Shown: positions 26,743 to 35,860 of the stretch, piece after piece | Numbering within the stretch: position 1 is the stretch's first letter | Layout of the letters: every line of letters begins with the position of its first letter | Origin: NCEH01 sp043195095 | GTDB taxonomy: Bacteria; Pseudomonadota; Alphaproteobacteria; Rhizobiales; Xanthobacteraceae | Assembly (NCBI RefSeq): GCF_043195095.1 | Contig: NZ_JBAFWN010000009.1 | DNA: 64,000 bases | Strand: one strand, 5' to 3' | The notes under the pieces: model-generated | Database searches by the model: none | What the model was told of the DNA's origin: nothing | The model's input: the letters and a program-made list of their open reading frames with translations, nothing else | Position numbers and translations under genes: made by a program

Positions 26743-27747
26743 TCAGGTCGCGGGCTGCGAGAGGAACAGGTCCATGCCCAGCTTCTGGGACAGGAATTGC
26801 GCCACCAGCTGGCCCTTCACGCTGTTGCCGGCCGCATCGAGCGGCGGGGCAAATGTGCCGAGCCCGCCCTTGCCCGGCGACACGGTGACGATGCCGCCGC
26901 CGATGCCGCTCTTGCCGGGCAGGCCGATCTCATAGAGCCAGTCGCCCGAGGTCTCGTAGAGCCCGGCGGTGGCCATCACCGCCAGCGCGTAATGGCAGAC
27001 CATGGGGTCCACGACCCGTTCCCCAGTGATGGGGTTCACCCCGCCGTCGGCCAGCGTCGCGCCCATCACGGCGAGATCGTGGGCGGTGACGTCGAGCGCG
27101 CATTGGCGGGTGTAGAGGTCGGTCGCCTCCTTGGGATCGGCATAGATGCGCGACAGGCTCTGGAGCAGGCGGGCGATGGCACGGTTGCGGAAATTGGTGT
27201 CGCTGGCGCAGCCATAGACCTCCTCGTTCAGCGGCAGCGTGCGGCCGGCGAAGCGGGACAGGCCCTCATGGATGAAGCGCCATTTCGCGTCGGCGGTTTC
27301 GCCCGGCACCAGCGAGGTGGTGGCGATGGCGCCGGAATTGACCATGGGATTGGTCAGCCCGTCGGCGCTGCGCTCCACGGCGGAGAGCGAATTGAAGGCG
27401 AGGCCGGTGGCGTTGGCGCCGATCTTCTCGCGCGCCAGCCGTGGGCCGATGGCCTGGCACACCAGGGCGAACACGAACGGCTTCGACACGCTCATGATGG
27501 TGAAGGGAACGTTGGTGTCGCCGACTTCGTGCACGATGCCGTCGGTGCCCACCACGCAGATGCCGAACAGATCGCGCGGCACGCGGGCAAGGGCGGGATA
27601 GACCGTGGAATTGGCGCCGTCCGCATTGTCCTTGAAGCGCTTATGCGCCTCGACGACCAATTGGTCGATGCGCTCGCCCGCCGGCAGGTGACCGGTGGAG
27701 ACATAGTGCGGCCCGGCATCGCCGAACGGCCCGGTGTTCTCCGTCAT
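26743..27747 (-). CDS. glsA: glutaminase A
   Basis: A 334-residue serine-dependent beta-lactamase-fold glutaminase that converts glutamine to glutamate and ammonia. It has the catalytic SVSK at 86-89 in FTIMSVSKPFVFAL, NPMVNSGAIA near 130, and GLYETSGDWLYEIGLPGKSG near 265. The length fits GlsA of about 310 residues with a short N-terminal extension. The released ammonia can buffer acid stress. It sits between a DUF1269 stress-type gene and an MFS gene, all on the minus strand. Confidence 0.92.
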   Translation of the reverse strand: MTENTGPFGDAGPHYVSTGHLPAGERIDQLVVEAHKRFKDNADGANSTVYPALARVPRDLFGICVVGTDGIVHEVGDTNVPFTIMSVSKPFVFALVCQAIGPRLAREKIGANATGLAFNSLSAVERSADGLTNPMVNSGAIATTSLVPGETADAKWRFIHEGLSRFAGRTLPLNEEVYGCASDTNFRNRAIARLLQSLSRIYADPKEATDLYTRQCALDVTAHDLAVMGATLADGGVNPITGERVVDPMVCHYALAVMATAGLYETSGDWLYEIGLPGKSGIGGGIVTVSPGKGGLGTFAPPLDAAGNSVKGQLVAQFLSQKLGMDLFLSQPAT

Positions 27748-27788
27748 GTGCTCCTCCCTTGCTGCGCATTGCGGCAGCTTTTTCTGTC

Positions 27789-27811
27789 GGCGCCCGCGCC
27801 CGGCGGGCGCC
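27789..27811. terminator. hairpin between DUF1269 and glsA genes
   Basis: GGCGCCCGC and GCGGGCGCC are perfect 9-bp arms around five bases, in the 82-base gap. No T-run follows on the minus strand, so it may attenuate or process the transcript rather than stop it fully. Confidence 0.45.
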
Positions 27812-27829
27812 GGATCGTGACGCCGGCGC

Positions 27830-28342
27830 TCAGGCCGCCTTGATGAGGGCGTTGCGCAGGCGCTCTTCCGCCTCGTTGGAGAGCGAGGTCTTCAGGATGC
27901 GGGGCTTGTAGGGCTCGACCTCGGGCAGGACCTTGTCCTCGGTCACCGAGCGCACCAGCACGAACAGGGCCGAGGAATTGGCCGGAATGGTGCTGCCTAG
28001 GTCCTTGATGAAGCCATCGTTGATGCCGAAATCCACCAGCGAGCCGGAGAGCGCGCCGGTGCCCGCGCCGGCCACCGCGCCGATCGCCATGCCGGCGAGC
28101 GGATTGAGGAACAGGATTCCCACCAGCGTCCCCCACAAGGCCCCCGACATGCCGCCGCGCGCCGCGCCGATGGCGGTGAGGTTCACCGCTTGCTTGATAT
28201 GAACCTTGCCCTCCGCATCGCGCTCGACCACGCAGGCGTCCTCAAGATCAATCAGGTGTTCGACATGGAGGGAGCGCAGCTTGTTCAGGACTTCGTCCGC
28301 GGCGTGAATGCCATCGAACCCAAAGACAACCAAATTGCTCAT
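27830..28342 (-). CDS. DUF1269 family protein
   Basis: A 170-residue protein of the DUF1269 (general stress/ferredoxin-like) family. It begins MSNLVVFGFDGIHAADEVLN, has the central Gly-rich hydrophobic segment GGMSGALWGTLVGILFLNPL then AGMAIGAVAGAGTGALSGSL (about 65-105), and ends in an alpha-beta repeat with SSALFVLVRSVTEDKV. Topology resembles the stress protein at 5061-5687. Function unknown. No EcfG-type promoter was found upstream. Confidence 0.8.
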   Translation of the reverse strand: MSNLVVFGFDGIHAADEVLNKLRSLHVEHLIDLEDACVVERDAEGKVHIKQAVNLTAIGAARGGMSGALWGTLVGILFLNPLAGMAIGAVAGAGTGALSGSLVDFGINDGFIKDLGSTIPANSSALFVLVRSVTEDKVLPEVEPYKPRILKTSLSNEAEERLRNALIKAA

Positions 28343-28922
28343 AACGTTAATTCCGCGACCACGGAGGTTTTATGAAACCACCTGAGGGATGTTAGACCAG
28401 CTGGAGAGACAGACAGGCGGTGATTCAGTGCCATTCGCGGTGCGGTATTACATCCTGGCCGCGGCCTGTTGCATAAACGCTCAGTATTTATGCGCCGGCC
28501 AAGCGATTTATGCCGTATTCCGCGGGTCCAGCAATGGGCGGAGAATCCCGTGCCTATTCCATCCATCCCAATTTTCAGCGTGCCCCGGCGCCCCGGCCCG
28601 CCGGCCGGAAACGCACGCGGCCGGCGGAGGATCGGGACGACCTTCGATAGACAATTGAAATAATTCGTTTTCTTATTTTCCACGTTGATCATTGGCACGT
28701 GCGGCGGCGAAACCTGCCCTTTCGGAAAGTAACGGATCCGATACGCGCGACGCGTGCAATGCGGAACCGCGAGCGTTGCAACGCCCAAGGGCCGGCGATA
28801 CAAGTTTTGAAGACTCTCTCGCAGCTTCCTGCCGTATCGCTTCCATCATGCAATGTCTGCGAAAGCGTTTTGACCCTGACGGTCCCACCGGACGTCAGCA
28901 GCCCCCGGCTGGAGAGACCTTC
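28343..28922. other. 580-base intergenic region, divergent promoters expected
   Basis: This region separates the DUF1269 gene (minus) from the antiporter operon (plus). It is less GC-rich than its surroundings, with an AT-rich island at 28640-28700. A perfect 8-bp hairpin (CGCCGGCC and GGCCGGCG) lies at 28599-28626. A seven-codon frame with a good GGAGG site starts near 28371 but is too short to judge. I see no convincing promoter hexamers and no believable gene; the open frames at 28389-28663 lack ribosome sites and family resemblance. Confidence 0.5.
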
Positions 28923-29453
28923 ATGAGGGCAGGCACCGGACAGGTGGAAACCGGAATGACGGACCCGTCAGTCCATGGCCCTGCCTTCGCCCGACGCTGG
29001 CTGTGTTTCTTCCTGTTCTGGATCATGCTCGGCCGCGTCTCGGCGCTGGATCTCGGCGCGGGGGCGGTCATCTGCGCGCTGGCCGCAGGGGCGAGCCTTG
29101 CCCTGATGGCGCCCGGCACCGGCCGCGCGAAGCCGGCCGCGCTCCTCGCCTTCGCCACGCGCTTCGCCCGCCGCTCGGTGATCGCCGGATGGGATGTGGG
29201 GCTTCGGGCGTTCCAGACCCCGGTCCCGCTCCAGCCCGGCTTCATCACCTTCGCGACACGCTGCCCGCGCGGGGTGGAGCTTCAATCCTTCTGCGCCGTC
29301 ACCGCGCTCCAGCCGGGCACCCTGCCGCTCGGCGATTCGGATGCGGGGCTGCTGCTGCATTGCCTGGACACCGGCGGCCGGGTGCACGACGCTCTCCGGC
29401 AGGATGAAGCGGCGTTCCGCGCCGCGATCGACGCCGGTGCCCGCCATGGCTGA
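28923..29453 (+). CDS. mrpE: Mrp-type antiporter subunit E
   Basis: A 176-residue MnhE/MrpE protein. Two to three hydrophobic segments lie near residues 25-70 (LCFFLFWIMLGRVSALDLGA). A cytosolic domain follows with the family signature GFITFATRCPRGVELQSFCA and ITALQPGT-like AVTALQPGTLPLG, then an HCLDTG element. It begins the seven-gene Mrp operon, where E, F and G normally come last. ATG 28923 has GGAGAG upstream; ATG 28956 is the alternative. The stop overlaps the next gene. Confidence 0.85.
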   Translation: MRAGTGQVETGMTDPSVHGPAFARRWLCFFLFWIMLGRVSALDLGAGAVICALAAGASLALMAPGTGRAKPAALLAFATRFARRSVIAGWDVGLRAFQTPVPLQPGFITFATRCPRGVELQSFCAVTALQPGTLPLGDSDAGLLLHCLDTGGRVHDALRQDEAAFRAAIDAGARHG

Positions 29454-29736
29454 AACCTTCCTTGGATTTGCCGCCGTCCTTTTGGCCTTCGCCGCCGCCG
29501 CCTTGATACGCCTGTGGCGCAGCCCGGGCGCGGCCGACCAGATGATGGCGGTGCAATTGCTCGGCTCGGTCGGCGTCGCCGTGCTGCTTTTGCTTTTCGC
29601 CGGCACCGGCACGCCGGCGATTCTGGACGTGGCGCTGCTGCTGGCCCTGCTCGCCGCCTTCGCCGCAGCGGCCTTCCACAGCGTGCGCGCTGCCCCAAGG
29701 GCCGAGGCGCCGCCGCAGCGGAGCACCACCCCATGA
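29446..29736 (+). CDS. mrpF: Mrp-type antiporter subunit F
   Basis: A 96-residue protein with three transmembrane helices and the MrpF sequence RLWRSPGAADQMMAVQLLGSV between the first two, where the conserved Asp is thought to matter for ion handling. It overlaps subunit E by eight bases and subunit G by four, so it is translationally coupled on both sides. Confidence 0.85.
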   Translation: MAETFLGFAAVLLAFAAAALIRLWRSPGAADQMMAVQLLGSVGVAVLLLLFAGTGTPAILDVALLLALLAAFAAAAFHSVRAAPRAEAPPQRSTTP

Positions 29737-30077
29737 GCGTCGCGCGCGACGTCTTCACCCTCCTGTGCCTCCTGGCCGGCGCCGGCTTCTTCCTGGCCGG
29801 ATCCCTCGGCCTCTTGCGCTTTCCCGATTCCCTCTCCCGCCTCCACGCCCTGACCAAGGCCGACAATGTGGGGCTCGCGCTGATCGTGCTCGGCCTCTTG
29901 CCCCAGGCCGGCAGTGTGCTGGATGGCGCGAAGATGCTGGCGGTCTGGGCACTGGTGCAGATCGCCTCCGGCACCGTGGCGCAATTGCTCGCGCAGGTCG
30001 CCCACGGCGAGAGCGGTGCGCAGGCCGGGGCCCTCGCCGATTCGCCGGACGCATCGCGCGGAGGCAGGCCGACATGA
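29733..30077 (+). CDS. mrpG: Mrp-type antiporter subunit G
   Basis: A 114-residue protein with three helices and the MrpG signature GLLRFPDSLSRLHALTKADN then GLALIVLGLL. The C-terminal 25 residues are polar and not conserved. Coupled by four-base overlaps to F and to the following DUF4040/MnhB gene. Confidence 0.87.
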   Translation: MSVARDVFTLLCLLAGAGFFLAGSLGLLRFPDSLSRLHALTKADNVGLALIVLGLLPQAGSVLDGAKMLAVWALVQIASGTVAQLLAQVAHGESGAQAGALADSPDASRGGRPT

Positions 30078-31015
30078 GCCTCGTCCTCGACAGTTTTCTC
30101 GGCGTGCTGGCCCTGGCGCTGGCGCTGCGCGTGCTGCTGGCGCGCGAGGCGCTCACCGCCGCCATCGGCTTTGTCGGGCTCGGGCTGGTGCTGGCGCTGG
30201 CCTGGGTGCGGCTCGATGCGGTGGACGTGGCGCTCACCGAGGCGGCCATCGGCAGCGGCGTCACCGGGCTGGTGCTGCTGCGCACCGCCGCGGCCGCGAA
30301 ACCCGTCGCGCCGCAAGGCGTGGCGGTGCGGGGCCTTGCGGCCCTCATCGCCTTCGCCGTGTTCTGCGGCCTCGCGGTGCTGGTGCTGACCTTGCCGGAA
30401 CCGGCGCCCTCGCTGGCCGAGGAAGCGGCCACCCATCTGGAGGCGACCGGGCTCGGCAATCCCGTCACCGCCGTGCTGCTGGTCTATCGCGCGCTCGATA
30501 CGCTGCTGGAAACCGTGGTGCTGCTGCTGGCGCTGATCGGCGTGTGGTCGCTCTCCGCCGACCGCGACTGGGCCGGCGCGCCGCCGCCTTTGTGGCGGTT
30601 CGCGCCCACGCCGCCGCTGGTGTTCCTGGCGCGCCTCCTGCCGCCGCTCGGCCTTCTCATGGGGCTCTATCTGTTCTGGACCGGCGCGGACAAGCCCGGC
30701 GGGGCGTTCCAGGGCGGCGCCGTGCTCGCGGCCGCCTGGCTGCTGGTGCTGCTCGCCGGCCTGCGCGCCCCGCCGGCCGCCGGAAGTCGCAAGCTGCGGG
30801 GCTTGCTACTGCTCGGGCCGTTCTCGTTCCTCGCCGTCGGCGCGCTCGGCGCGGTGGTTGCCGGCGCGTTCCTCGCCTATCCCGAGGGCCTCGCCAAACC
30901 CATCATCGTCATCGTGGAAATCGCCATCACCATATCCATCGCCGTGACGCTCGGCCTGCTGGTGCTGGATCCGCCGCAGGCGCCCGACGTCCGGGACGGG
31001 CGGAGCGCCCCATGA
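30074..31015 (+). CDS. mrpB: DUF4040/MnhB-type antiporter subunit
   Basis: A 313-residue membrane protein that combines a DUF4040-type N-terminal part (about 1-75, normally the tail of MrpA, with the signature AAIGFVGLGLVLALAWVRLD then DVALTEAAIGSG) with an MbhE-like stretch and a C-terminal MnhB domain (about 190-300, GLYLFWTGADKPGGAFQGGA). About eight helices. It therefore supplies what in canonical Mrp is the C-terminal part of MrpA plus MrpB. Coupled to both neighbours by four-base overlaps. Confidence 0.82.
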   Translation: MSLVLDSFLGVLALALALRVLLAREALTAAIGFVGLGLVLALAWVRLDAVDVALTEAAIGSGVTGLVLLRTAAAAKPVAPQGVAVRGLAALIAFAVFCGLAVLVLTLPEPAPSLAEEAATHLEATGLGNPVTAVLLVYRALDTLLETVVLLLALIGVWSLSADRDWAGAPPPLWRFAPTPPLVFLARLLPPLGLLMGLYLFWTGADKPGGAFQGGAVLAAAWLLVLLAGLRAPPAAGSRKLRGLLLLGPFSFLAVGALGAVVAGAFLAYPEGLAKPIIVIVEIAITISIAVTLGLLVLDPPQAPDVRDGRSAP

Positions 31016-31380
31016 CCGCGCTGCTCTCCACCCCCACTTTGTTCGGCCTCACCGGCGCGGGGCTGGTGGCCATCGGCCTTTACGGGCTGATCGTGCAGGG
31101 CGACGCGCTGCGCCGCATCCTGGCGTTCAACATTCTGGGCGGCGGCATCTTCCTGCTGTTCGGGGTGATCGCGCGGCGCGGCGCGGGCGCCGGCTTCGGC
31201 GGCGATCCGGTGCCGCAGGCCATGGTCATCACCGGCATCGTGGTCGCCTTTTCCGCCACCGCGCTCGCGGTCGCCCTGGTGCGGCGGCTCCAGGCGCTGC
31301 CGCCGGAACCGGAGGACGAGGCCGAGGCGACCGCCGCTGCTCCCGCTGCCACATCGCGCCACCACCAGGCGGCGCCATGA
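31012..31380 (+). CDS. mrpC: Mrp-type antiporter subunit C (NuoK-like)
   Basis: A 122-residue NuoK/MrpC homologue with three helices (GLTGAGLVAIGLYGLIVQ, RILAFNILGGGIFLLFGVIA, AMVITGIVVAFSATALAVAL) and a polar, Ala/Glu-rich tail. It overlaps both neighbours by four bases. Confidence 0.87.
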   Translation: MTALLSTPTLFGLTGAGLVAIGLYGLIVQGDALRRILAFNILGGGIFLLFGVIARRGAGAGFGGDPVPQAMVITGIVVAFSATALAVALVRRLQALPPEPEDEAEATAAAPAATSRHHQAAP

Positions 31381-32885
31381 CCCCTCTCGCCGCCCCCGCC
31401 TCCCCCCTCGGGCTGTTGCTGGTGCTCGCGGTCATCGCGCCGCTGTGCGGGTTCGCGCCCCTGCTGCTGCTGAAGGCGCGCCCGGCCGAGCGTTCGGCCC
31501 TGGTGTTCCTCGCCGCCGGGCTCGCCATCGTGTGCGTCCTCTGTTTCGAGGTGGCCCGCAGCGGCGCGCCGCTGGCCTATTTCCTCGGCGGCTTCCGGCC
31601 GCCGCTCGGGGTCGGCCTGCGGGCGGACGGGTTTTCCGCCTTCATGCTGGGCGTGACGGCGGTGGTGATCGTCGCCGCCGGCCTGTTCGCCATGACCGCG
31701 CCCGGGGCGGACACGCCGCGCCTGCCGCTCGCCTTCTGGATGCTGCTGCTGGGCGTGTGGAGCGCGCTGAACCTCGTCTATGTGGCGGACGATCTGTTCG
31801 CGCTTTACGTGGCGCTGGAGCTGCTCACCTTCGCGGCGGTGCCGCTGGTGTGCCTCGACGGGCGCGCGCAGACGCTTTCGGCGGCGCTGCAATATCTGCT
31901 GTTCGCTCTGTTCGGCTCGGTGCTCTATTTGCTGGGCGCGGCGCTGCTTTATGGCACCTACGGCACGCTCGACATCATCCTGCTGGCGCAGCGCGCCCAT
32001 GGCGAACCGGCGCTGTTCGCCGCCCTGGCGCTGATGACCGCCGGCATGCTGGCGAAGGCCGCGCTGTTCCCGCTCTATCTGTGGCTGCCGGCGGCCCATG
32101 CGGGGGCGCCCGCCGCCGCCAGCGCCATTCTGTCCGCCGTGGTCATCAAGGCGCCGATCTTTCTCGTGGTGCGTTTCTGGTACGACATCGCGAGCCCGGC
32201 GCAGACCGCCGCCGCAGCCCCGATCCTCGCCGCGCTCGGCGCCGGGGCGGTGGTGCTGTGCGGCGTGTTCGCGCTGCGCCAGGCGCGGCTGAAGCTGCTG
32301 ATCGCCTATTCGACGGCGGCGCAGATCGGCTATCTGTTCCTCATGTTCCCGCTCGCCGCCGCGAGTGCCGGCGCGGGTATATGGGGCGCCATCGCCTGGA
32401 CCGGCGGGGCGCTGCACCTCGTCTCCCACGCCCTGTCGAAGGCCGCCATGTTCATGGCGGCGGGCGTTATCGCCGAGACGCTGGGACATGACCGCATCGC
32501 CCAGCTTTCCGGCATCGGCCGCATCGTGCCCATCAGCGTCTTCGCCTTTGGGCTCGGTGGCCTCTCGCTGATGGGCTTGCCACCGAGCGGCGGCTTCGTC
32601 GCGAAGGTCATGCTGCTCACCTCCGCCGTGCAGCAGGGCGCATGGTGGATCGCGCTCGTCATCCTCGTCGGCGGGCTGCTCGCCGCCGGCTATGTGCTGC
32701 GCGTGCTGCTGCCGGCGCTGCAACGCCCCGATGCGGAAGTGGTGCCGGTTCCGGTCGCGCGCTGGCGCGAGATGGTGGCGCTGGCGCTGGCGCTCGGCGC
32801 GGTGGCGCTCGGCTTCGTGCCGCTCCAGCCGGCGGCGTTTCTCGCCATCGGCCGGCCGGCGAGCTGGGAGGGCGCCGTGCCATGA
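31377..32885 (+). CDS. mrpD: Mrp-type antiporter subunit D (NuoM/N-like)
   Basis: A 502-residue proton-conducting membrane subunit of the NuoL/M/N-MrpA/D superfamily with about 14 helices. Conserved parts are YVALELLTFAAVPLVC (glutamate of TM5), AALFPLYLWLPAAHAGAPAA (lysine of TM7) and KLLIAYSTAAQIGYL. It should translocate protons. Coupled by overlaps to the C subunit and to a second NuoL/M-like subunit. Confidence 0.88.
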   Translation: MTPLAAPASPLGLLLVLAVIAPLCGFAPLLLLKARPAERSALVFLAAGLAIVCVLCFEVARSGAPLAYFLGGFRPPLGVGLRADGFSAFMLGVTAVVIVAAGLFAMTAPGADTPRLPLAFWMLLLGVWSALNLVYVADDLFALYVALELLTFAAVPLVCLDGRAQTLSAALQYLLFALFGSVLYLLGAALLYGTYGTLDIILLAQRAHGEPALFAALALMTAGMLAKAALFPLYLWLPAAHAGAPAAASAILSAVVIKAPIFLVVRFWYDIASPAQTAAAAPILAALGAGAVVLCGVFALRQARLKLLIAYSTAAQIGYLFLMFPLAAASAGAGIWGAIAWTGGALHLVSHALSKAAMFMAAGVIAETLGHDRIAQLSGIGRIVPISVFAFGLGGLSLMGLPPSGGFVAKVMLLTSAVQQGAWWIALVILVGGLLAAGYVLRVLLPALQRPDAEVVPVPVARWREMVALALALGAVALGFVPLQPAAFLAIGRPASWEGAVP

Positions 32886-34519
32886 GTCCATCGGCCGCCC
32901 TGCTCATCGCCGCCCCGGTTGTGCCGTTCCTGCTGGCGCTCGCCTGCGCGCTCAAGAGCGTGCGCCGCGTCGGCCCGCTGCTCCTGGCGCCGGCGGCGGT
33001 GCCGGGATTGCTGGCGGCGCTGCTGGTGCCGCGCGACGTCTTCGTGCTGGTCGCGCCCGCCCCGTTCCGCATCAGCTTCTTTCTCGACGTGCCCGGCGCC
33101 ATCCTGCTGGGCGGCGCGGCGCTGCTGTGGATCGCCGCCGGCACCTATGCCGCCACCTATCTGGCGAAGGACCCGCGCCGGGGCGGCTTCTGCGTGTGGT
33201 GGCTGCTCACGCTCTCGGGCAGCTTCGGCGTGTTCATCGTGGCGGATGTGGCGAGCTTCTATCTCGCCTTCGCGCTGGTGAGCCTTTCCGCGTTCGGCCT
33301 TTCCGCCCATGACGATACGGCGGAGGCGCGCCGCGCCGGCATCGTCTATCTCGCGCTCACCCTGTTCGGAGAAGCGCTGTTGATCGCCGCCTTCGTCATG
33401 CTCGCCTCCGGCAGCCCGCAGGCCAATCCGCTGATCCGCGACGCGGTCGCCCAATGGCCGCTCTCGCCCTGGCGGGACGCGATCCTGCTGCTGCTGATGG
33501 TGGGGTTCGCCCTGAAGATGGGGCTGGTGCCGCTGCATGTGTGGATGCCGCTCGCCCATTCGGTGGCCCCGGTGCCGGCCTCGGCGGTGCTGAGCGGCAT
33601 CGTGGTGAAGGCCGGCGTCATCGGCCTGCTGCGGTTCCTGCCGCTCGGGGTCGCGACGCCCCATTGGGGCCTGGCGCTGAGCGTCGCCGGCATCTTCACC
33701 GCTTATTACGGCATCGCCCTCGGCCTCACACAGAAGCATCCCAAGCGCGTGCTGGCCTATTCAACCGTGAGCCAGATGGGGGTCGTCGCGACCGTCATCG
33801 GCGGCGCGCTCGTGCAGGGGGACGGCGGGGCGGCCGCCATCGCCGCCTTCTATGCCGCCAATCACATATTGCTGAAGGGCGCGCTGTTCCTCGCCGTCGG
33901 CATCGCGGCGGCGAGCGCGCCGGGGGCGGTGACGCCGGTGCTCGGGCTCGCCGGCCTTCTGGGCCTCAGCCTCGCGGGCCTGCCCTTCACCGGCGGGGCG
34001 TTGGCGAAGCTCGCCATCAAGGGACCCATGGGCGAGGGCGCGGCCGGCTTCCTGCTGGCGCTCTCGGCGGCGGGCACGACTTTGCTGATGGCGAAGTTCG
34101 TGCTGCTGCTGCGCGAGAGCGCGAAGGGCCGCGCCGCCTTTCCCCTGCCCCCCCAGCGCCTGCTCGCGCCCTGGATCGTGCTGAGCGTGCTCGCCCTCGC
34201 CCTGCCGTTCACGCTCTATCCGCTGGTGACGGGGGAGCGGATCGCCACGGCCTTCGCCTTGGTGAATGTGGAGAAGACGGCGGTGCCGGTGCTGCTGGGC
34301 CTCGCGCTCGCATTCGCGCTGCACCAGCGCGGCCCGGCGCTTCCCGAGGTGCCGGCGGGCGATGTGCTGGTGCTCGCCGAGCGCCTCGGGCCGCTGCTCG
34401 CGCGCACCCTGGCGGGCGTCGGCCGGCTCGACGACGTGCTGCGGCGCTTCGCCGTGGCGGGCCTGCTGCTCGCCGGCCTCGTGATCGCGCTCGCGGTCGC
34501 CGTGAGGGCCGCGCCATGA
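32882..34519 (+). CDS. second NuoL/M-like proton-conducting subunit (MrpA/D-like)
   Basis: A 545-residue member of the same superfamily as its upstream neighbour but clearly a separate lineage. It has GLVPLHVWMPLAHSVAPVPA (TM7 region), YSTVSQMGVVATVIGG, and a C-terminal extension of about 90 residues with a further helix. It takes the place of the long MrpA subunit, whose C-terminal part is instead encoded in the 30074 gene. Together the seven genes encode a complete antiporter-like complex. Whether it exchanges sodium, potassium or another ion cannot be read from the sequence. Confidence 0.82.
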   Translation: MSPSAALLIAAPVVPFLLALACALKSVRRVGPLLLAPAAVPGLLAALLVPRDVFVLVAPAPFRISFFLDVPGAILLGGAALLWIAAGTYAATYLAKDPRRGGFCVWWLLTLSGSFGVFIVADVASFYLAFALVSLSAFGLSAHDDTAEARRAGIVYLALTLFGEALLIAAFVMLASGSPQANPLIRDAVAQWPLSPWRDAILLLLMVGFALKMGLVPLHVWMPLAHSVAPVPASAVLSGIVVKAGVIGLLRFLPLGVATPHWGLALSVAGIFTAYYGIALGLTQKHPKRVLAYSTVSQMGVVATVIGGALVQGDGGAAAIAAFYAANHILLKGALFLAVGIAAASAPGAVTPVLGLAGLLGLSLAGLPFTGGALAKLAIKGPMGEGAAGFLLALSAAGTTLLMAKFVLLLRESAKGRAAFPLPPQRLLAPWIVLSVLALALPFTLYPLVTGERIATAFALVNVEKTAVPVLLGLALAFALHQRGPALPEVPAGDVLVLAERLGPLLARTLAGVGRLDDVLRRFAVAGLLLAGLVIALAVAVRAAP

Positions 34520-34521
34520 CG

Positions 34522-34535
34522 ATTTCGCCCGAAAT
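34522..34535. promoter_or_regulatory. 14-bp palindrome after antiporter operon
   Basis: ATTTCG and CGAAAT are perfect arms around two bases, three bases past the antiporter stop codon and 200 bases before the RND adaptor gene. It may be an operator for the efflux genes. The 219-base gap otherwise shows only a GTAACC at about 34616 without a matching -10 partner. Confidence 0.3.
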
Positions 34536-34738
34536 GTCATGCGGCGGCGGGCAAAGCCCAAGTCCATTTCGCCCCGGCCCCGAGCCGCGTGCCGCGCTCT
34601 CCAATAATCGGAATGTAACCGCCATGCGCGGGCCTGTATTCCGCTTCCCCCCATCCCTGTCACCCCAATGCCAAGTTGGTGCTTTATGCGTGATGCCTCG
34701 GCGCGTCCCGGCATGCACTGGCCCGAAAGGAGCGCTCC

Positions 34739-35860
34739 GTGTCCGCTAGCAAACTGAAGACGCGCGCCAAGGCGCACAGCACCGGACGGCGGCTCGCGCT
34801 CGCGGCGGTGCTGCTCTCCCCCCTGGCCCTGACCGCCTGCGGCGGCGAGCAGACCGCTGCCGCCCCCGAGGTCCGGCCGGTCCGCGCGATCACGGTCTCG
34901 ACCCGCCACACGCCGGACGACCTCACCTTCACCGGCCATGTGGAGGCGATGAACGAAGTCACCTACGCCTTCCGCATCGGCGGGCGGATCATCGAGCGGC
35001 TGGTGAATGTGGGCGACCATGTGGACGCCGGGCAGGTCATCGCGCGGCTCGATCCGCAGAACGAGACCAACGCCCTGCGCTCCGCCCAGGCGGCGCTGAG
35101 CGCGGCCCAGGGGCAGCTCGGCGTCTCGCGCAACACCTATGAGCGCCAGCGCGCCCTGCTCGCCCGCGGCTTCACCCCGCGCGCCCAGTATGAGCAGGCC
35201 GAGCAGGCCTATCTCACCGCCCGCTCGCGGGTGGAGGATGCCGAGGCGCAGGTGAAGATCGCCACCGACCGGCTGGATTTCACCGAATTAAAGGCCGATG
35301 CGCCCGGCACCGTCACCGCCCGCCGCGCCGAGCAGGGCGAGGTGGTGCAGCCCGGCCAGGCCATCGTGCAGGTGGCTCGCAAGGATGGCCGCGACGCGGT
35401 GTTCGACGTCTCCGCCCAAGTGCTGCGCGACATGCCCGCCGATCCCGAGGTGCAGGTGAGCCTGGCCGACGGCAGCGGCGCCAGCGCCAAGGGCCGGGTG
35501 CGCGAAGTGGCGCCCCAGGCCGATCCGGTCACCCGCACGTTCCAGATCCGCGTCGGCCTGATCGACCCGCCGGAGGCGATGCGCCTCGGCTCCACGGTCA
35601 ATGGCTCGATCGCGGTGGACACCGGGCCGGTGATCGAGATTCCGGCAAGCGCCCTGACCCGCATCGACGGCAAGCCGGCGGTCTGGATCTTCGATCCCTC
35701 GACCAAGACGGTGGCCCTGCGGCAGGTGGATGTCGCCCGCTTCTCGCCTGCCACCGTCACCGTGGCCGACGGCCTCAAGAATGCGGAAATCGTCGTCACG
35801 GCCGGCGTCCAGGCGCTCCATCCGGGCCAGAAGGTCCGCCTGCTGGGGGCGAACCTGTGA
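34739..35860 (+). CDS. RND efflux periplasmic adaptor (lipoprotein)
   Basis: A 373-residue membrane fusion protein. The N-terminal signal ends in a lipobox LTAC with Cys34, so it is probably anchored as a lipoprotein. Then come the barrel-sandwich segments (IIERLVNVGDHVDAGQVIAR and APGTVTARRAEQGEVVQPGQ) around an alpha-hairpin (about 95-165), a beta-barrel domain and the membrane-proximal domain (GVQALHPGQKVRLLG). The start is a GTG preceded by AAAGGAG. It pairs with the RND pump that overlaps its end. No TolC-like channel or regulator gene is adjacent. Confidence 0.88.
   Translation: MSASKLKTRAKAHSTGRRLALAAVLLSPLALTACGGEQTAAAPEVRPVRAITVSTRHTPDDLTFTGHVEAMNEVTYAFRIGGRIIERLVNVGDHVDAGQVIARLDPQNETNALRSAQAALSAAQGQLGVSRNTYERQRALLARGFTPRAQYEQAEQAYLTARSRVEDAEAQVKIATDRLDFTELKADAPGTVTARRAEQGEVVQPGQAIVQVARKDGRDAVFDVSAQVLRDMPADPEVQVSLADGSGASAKGRVREVAPQADPVTRTFQIRVGLIDPPEAMRLGSTVNGSIAVDTGPVIEIPASALTRIDGKPAVWIFDPSTKTVALRQVDVARFSPATVTVADGLKNAEIVVTAGVQALHPGQKVRLLGANL

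Noticed and set aside
28389..28663. Small plus-strand frames in the 580-base intergenic region
   Set aside because: No ribosome site, no recognisable domain, and composition like non-coding DNA.
34616..34642. GTAACC as a third SigF-type promoter
   Set aside because: At 16-base spacing the downstream tetramer is TATT, not CGAA. Similar GTAAC(C/G) strings near 783, 15098, 28731, 38921 and 43166 also lack CGAA.
34516..34749. 77-codon frame starting by ATGA overlap at the end of the antiporter operon
   Set aside because: Low-complexity, no family resemblance, and it runs over the ribosome site and start of the efflux adaptor gene.
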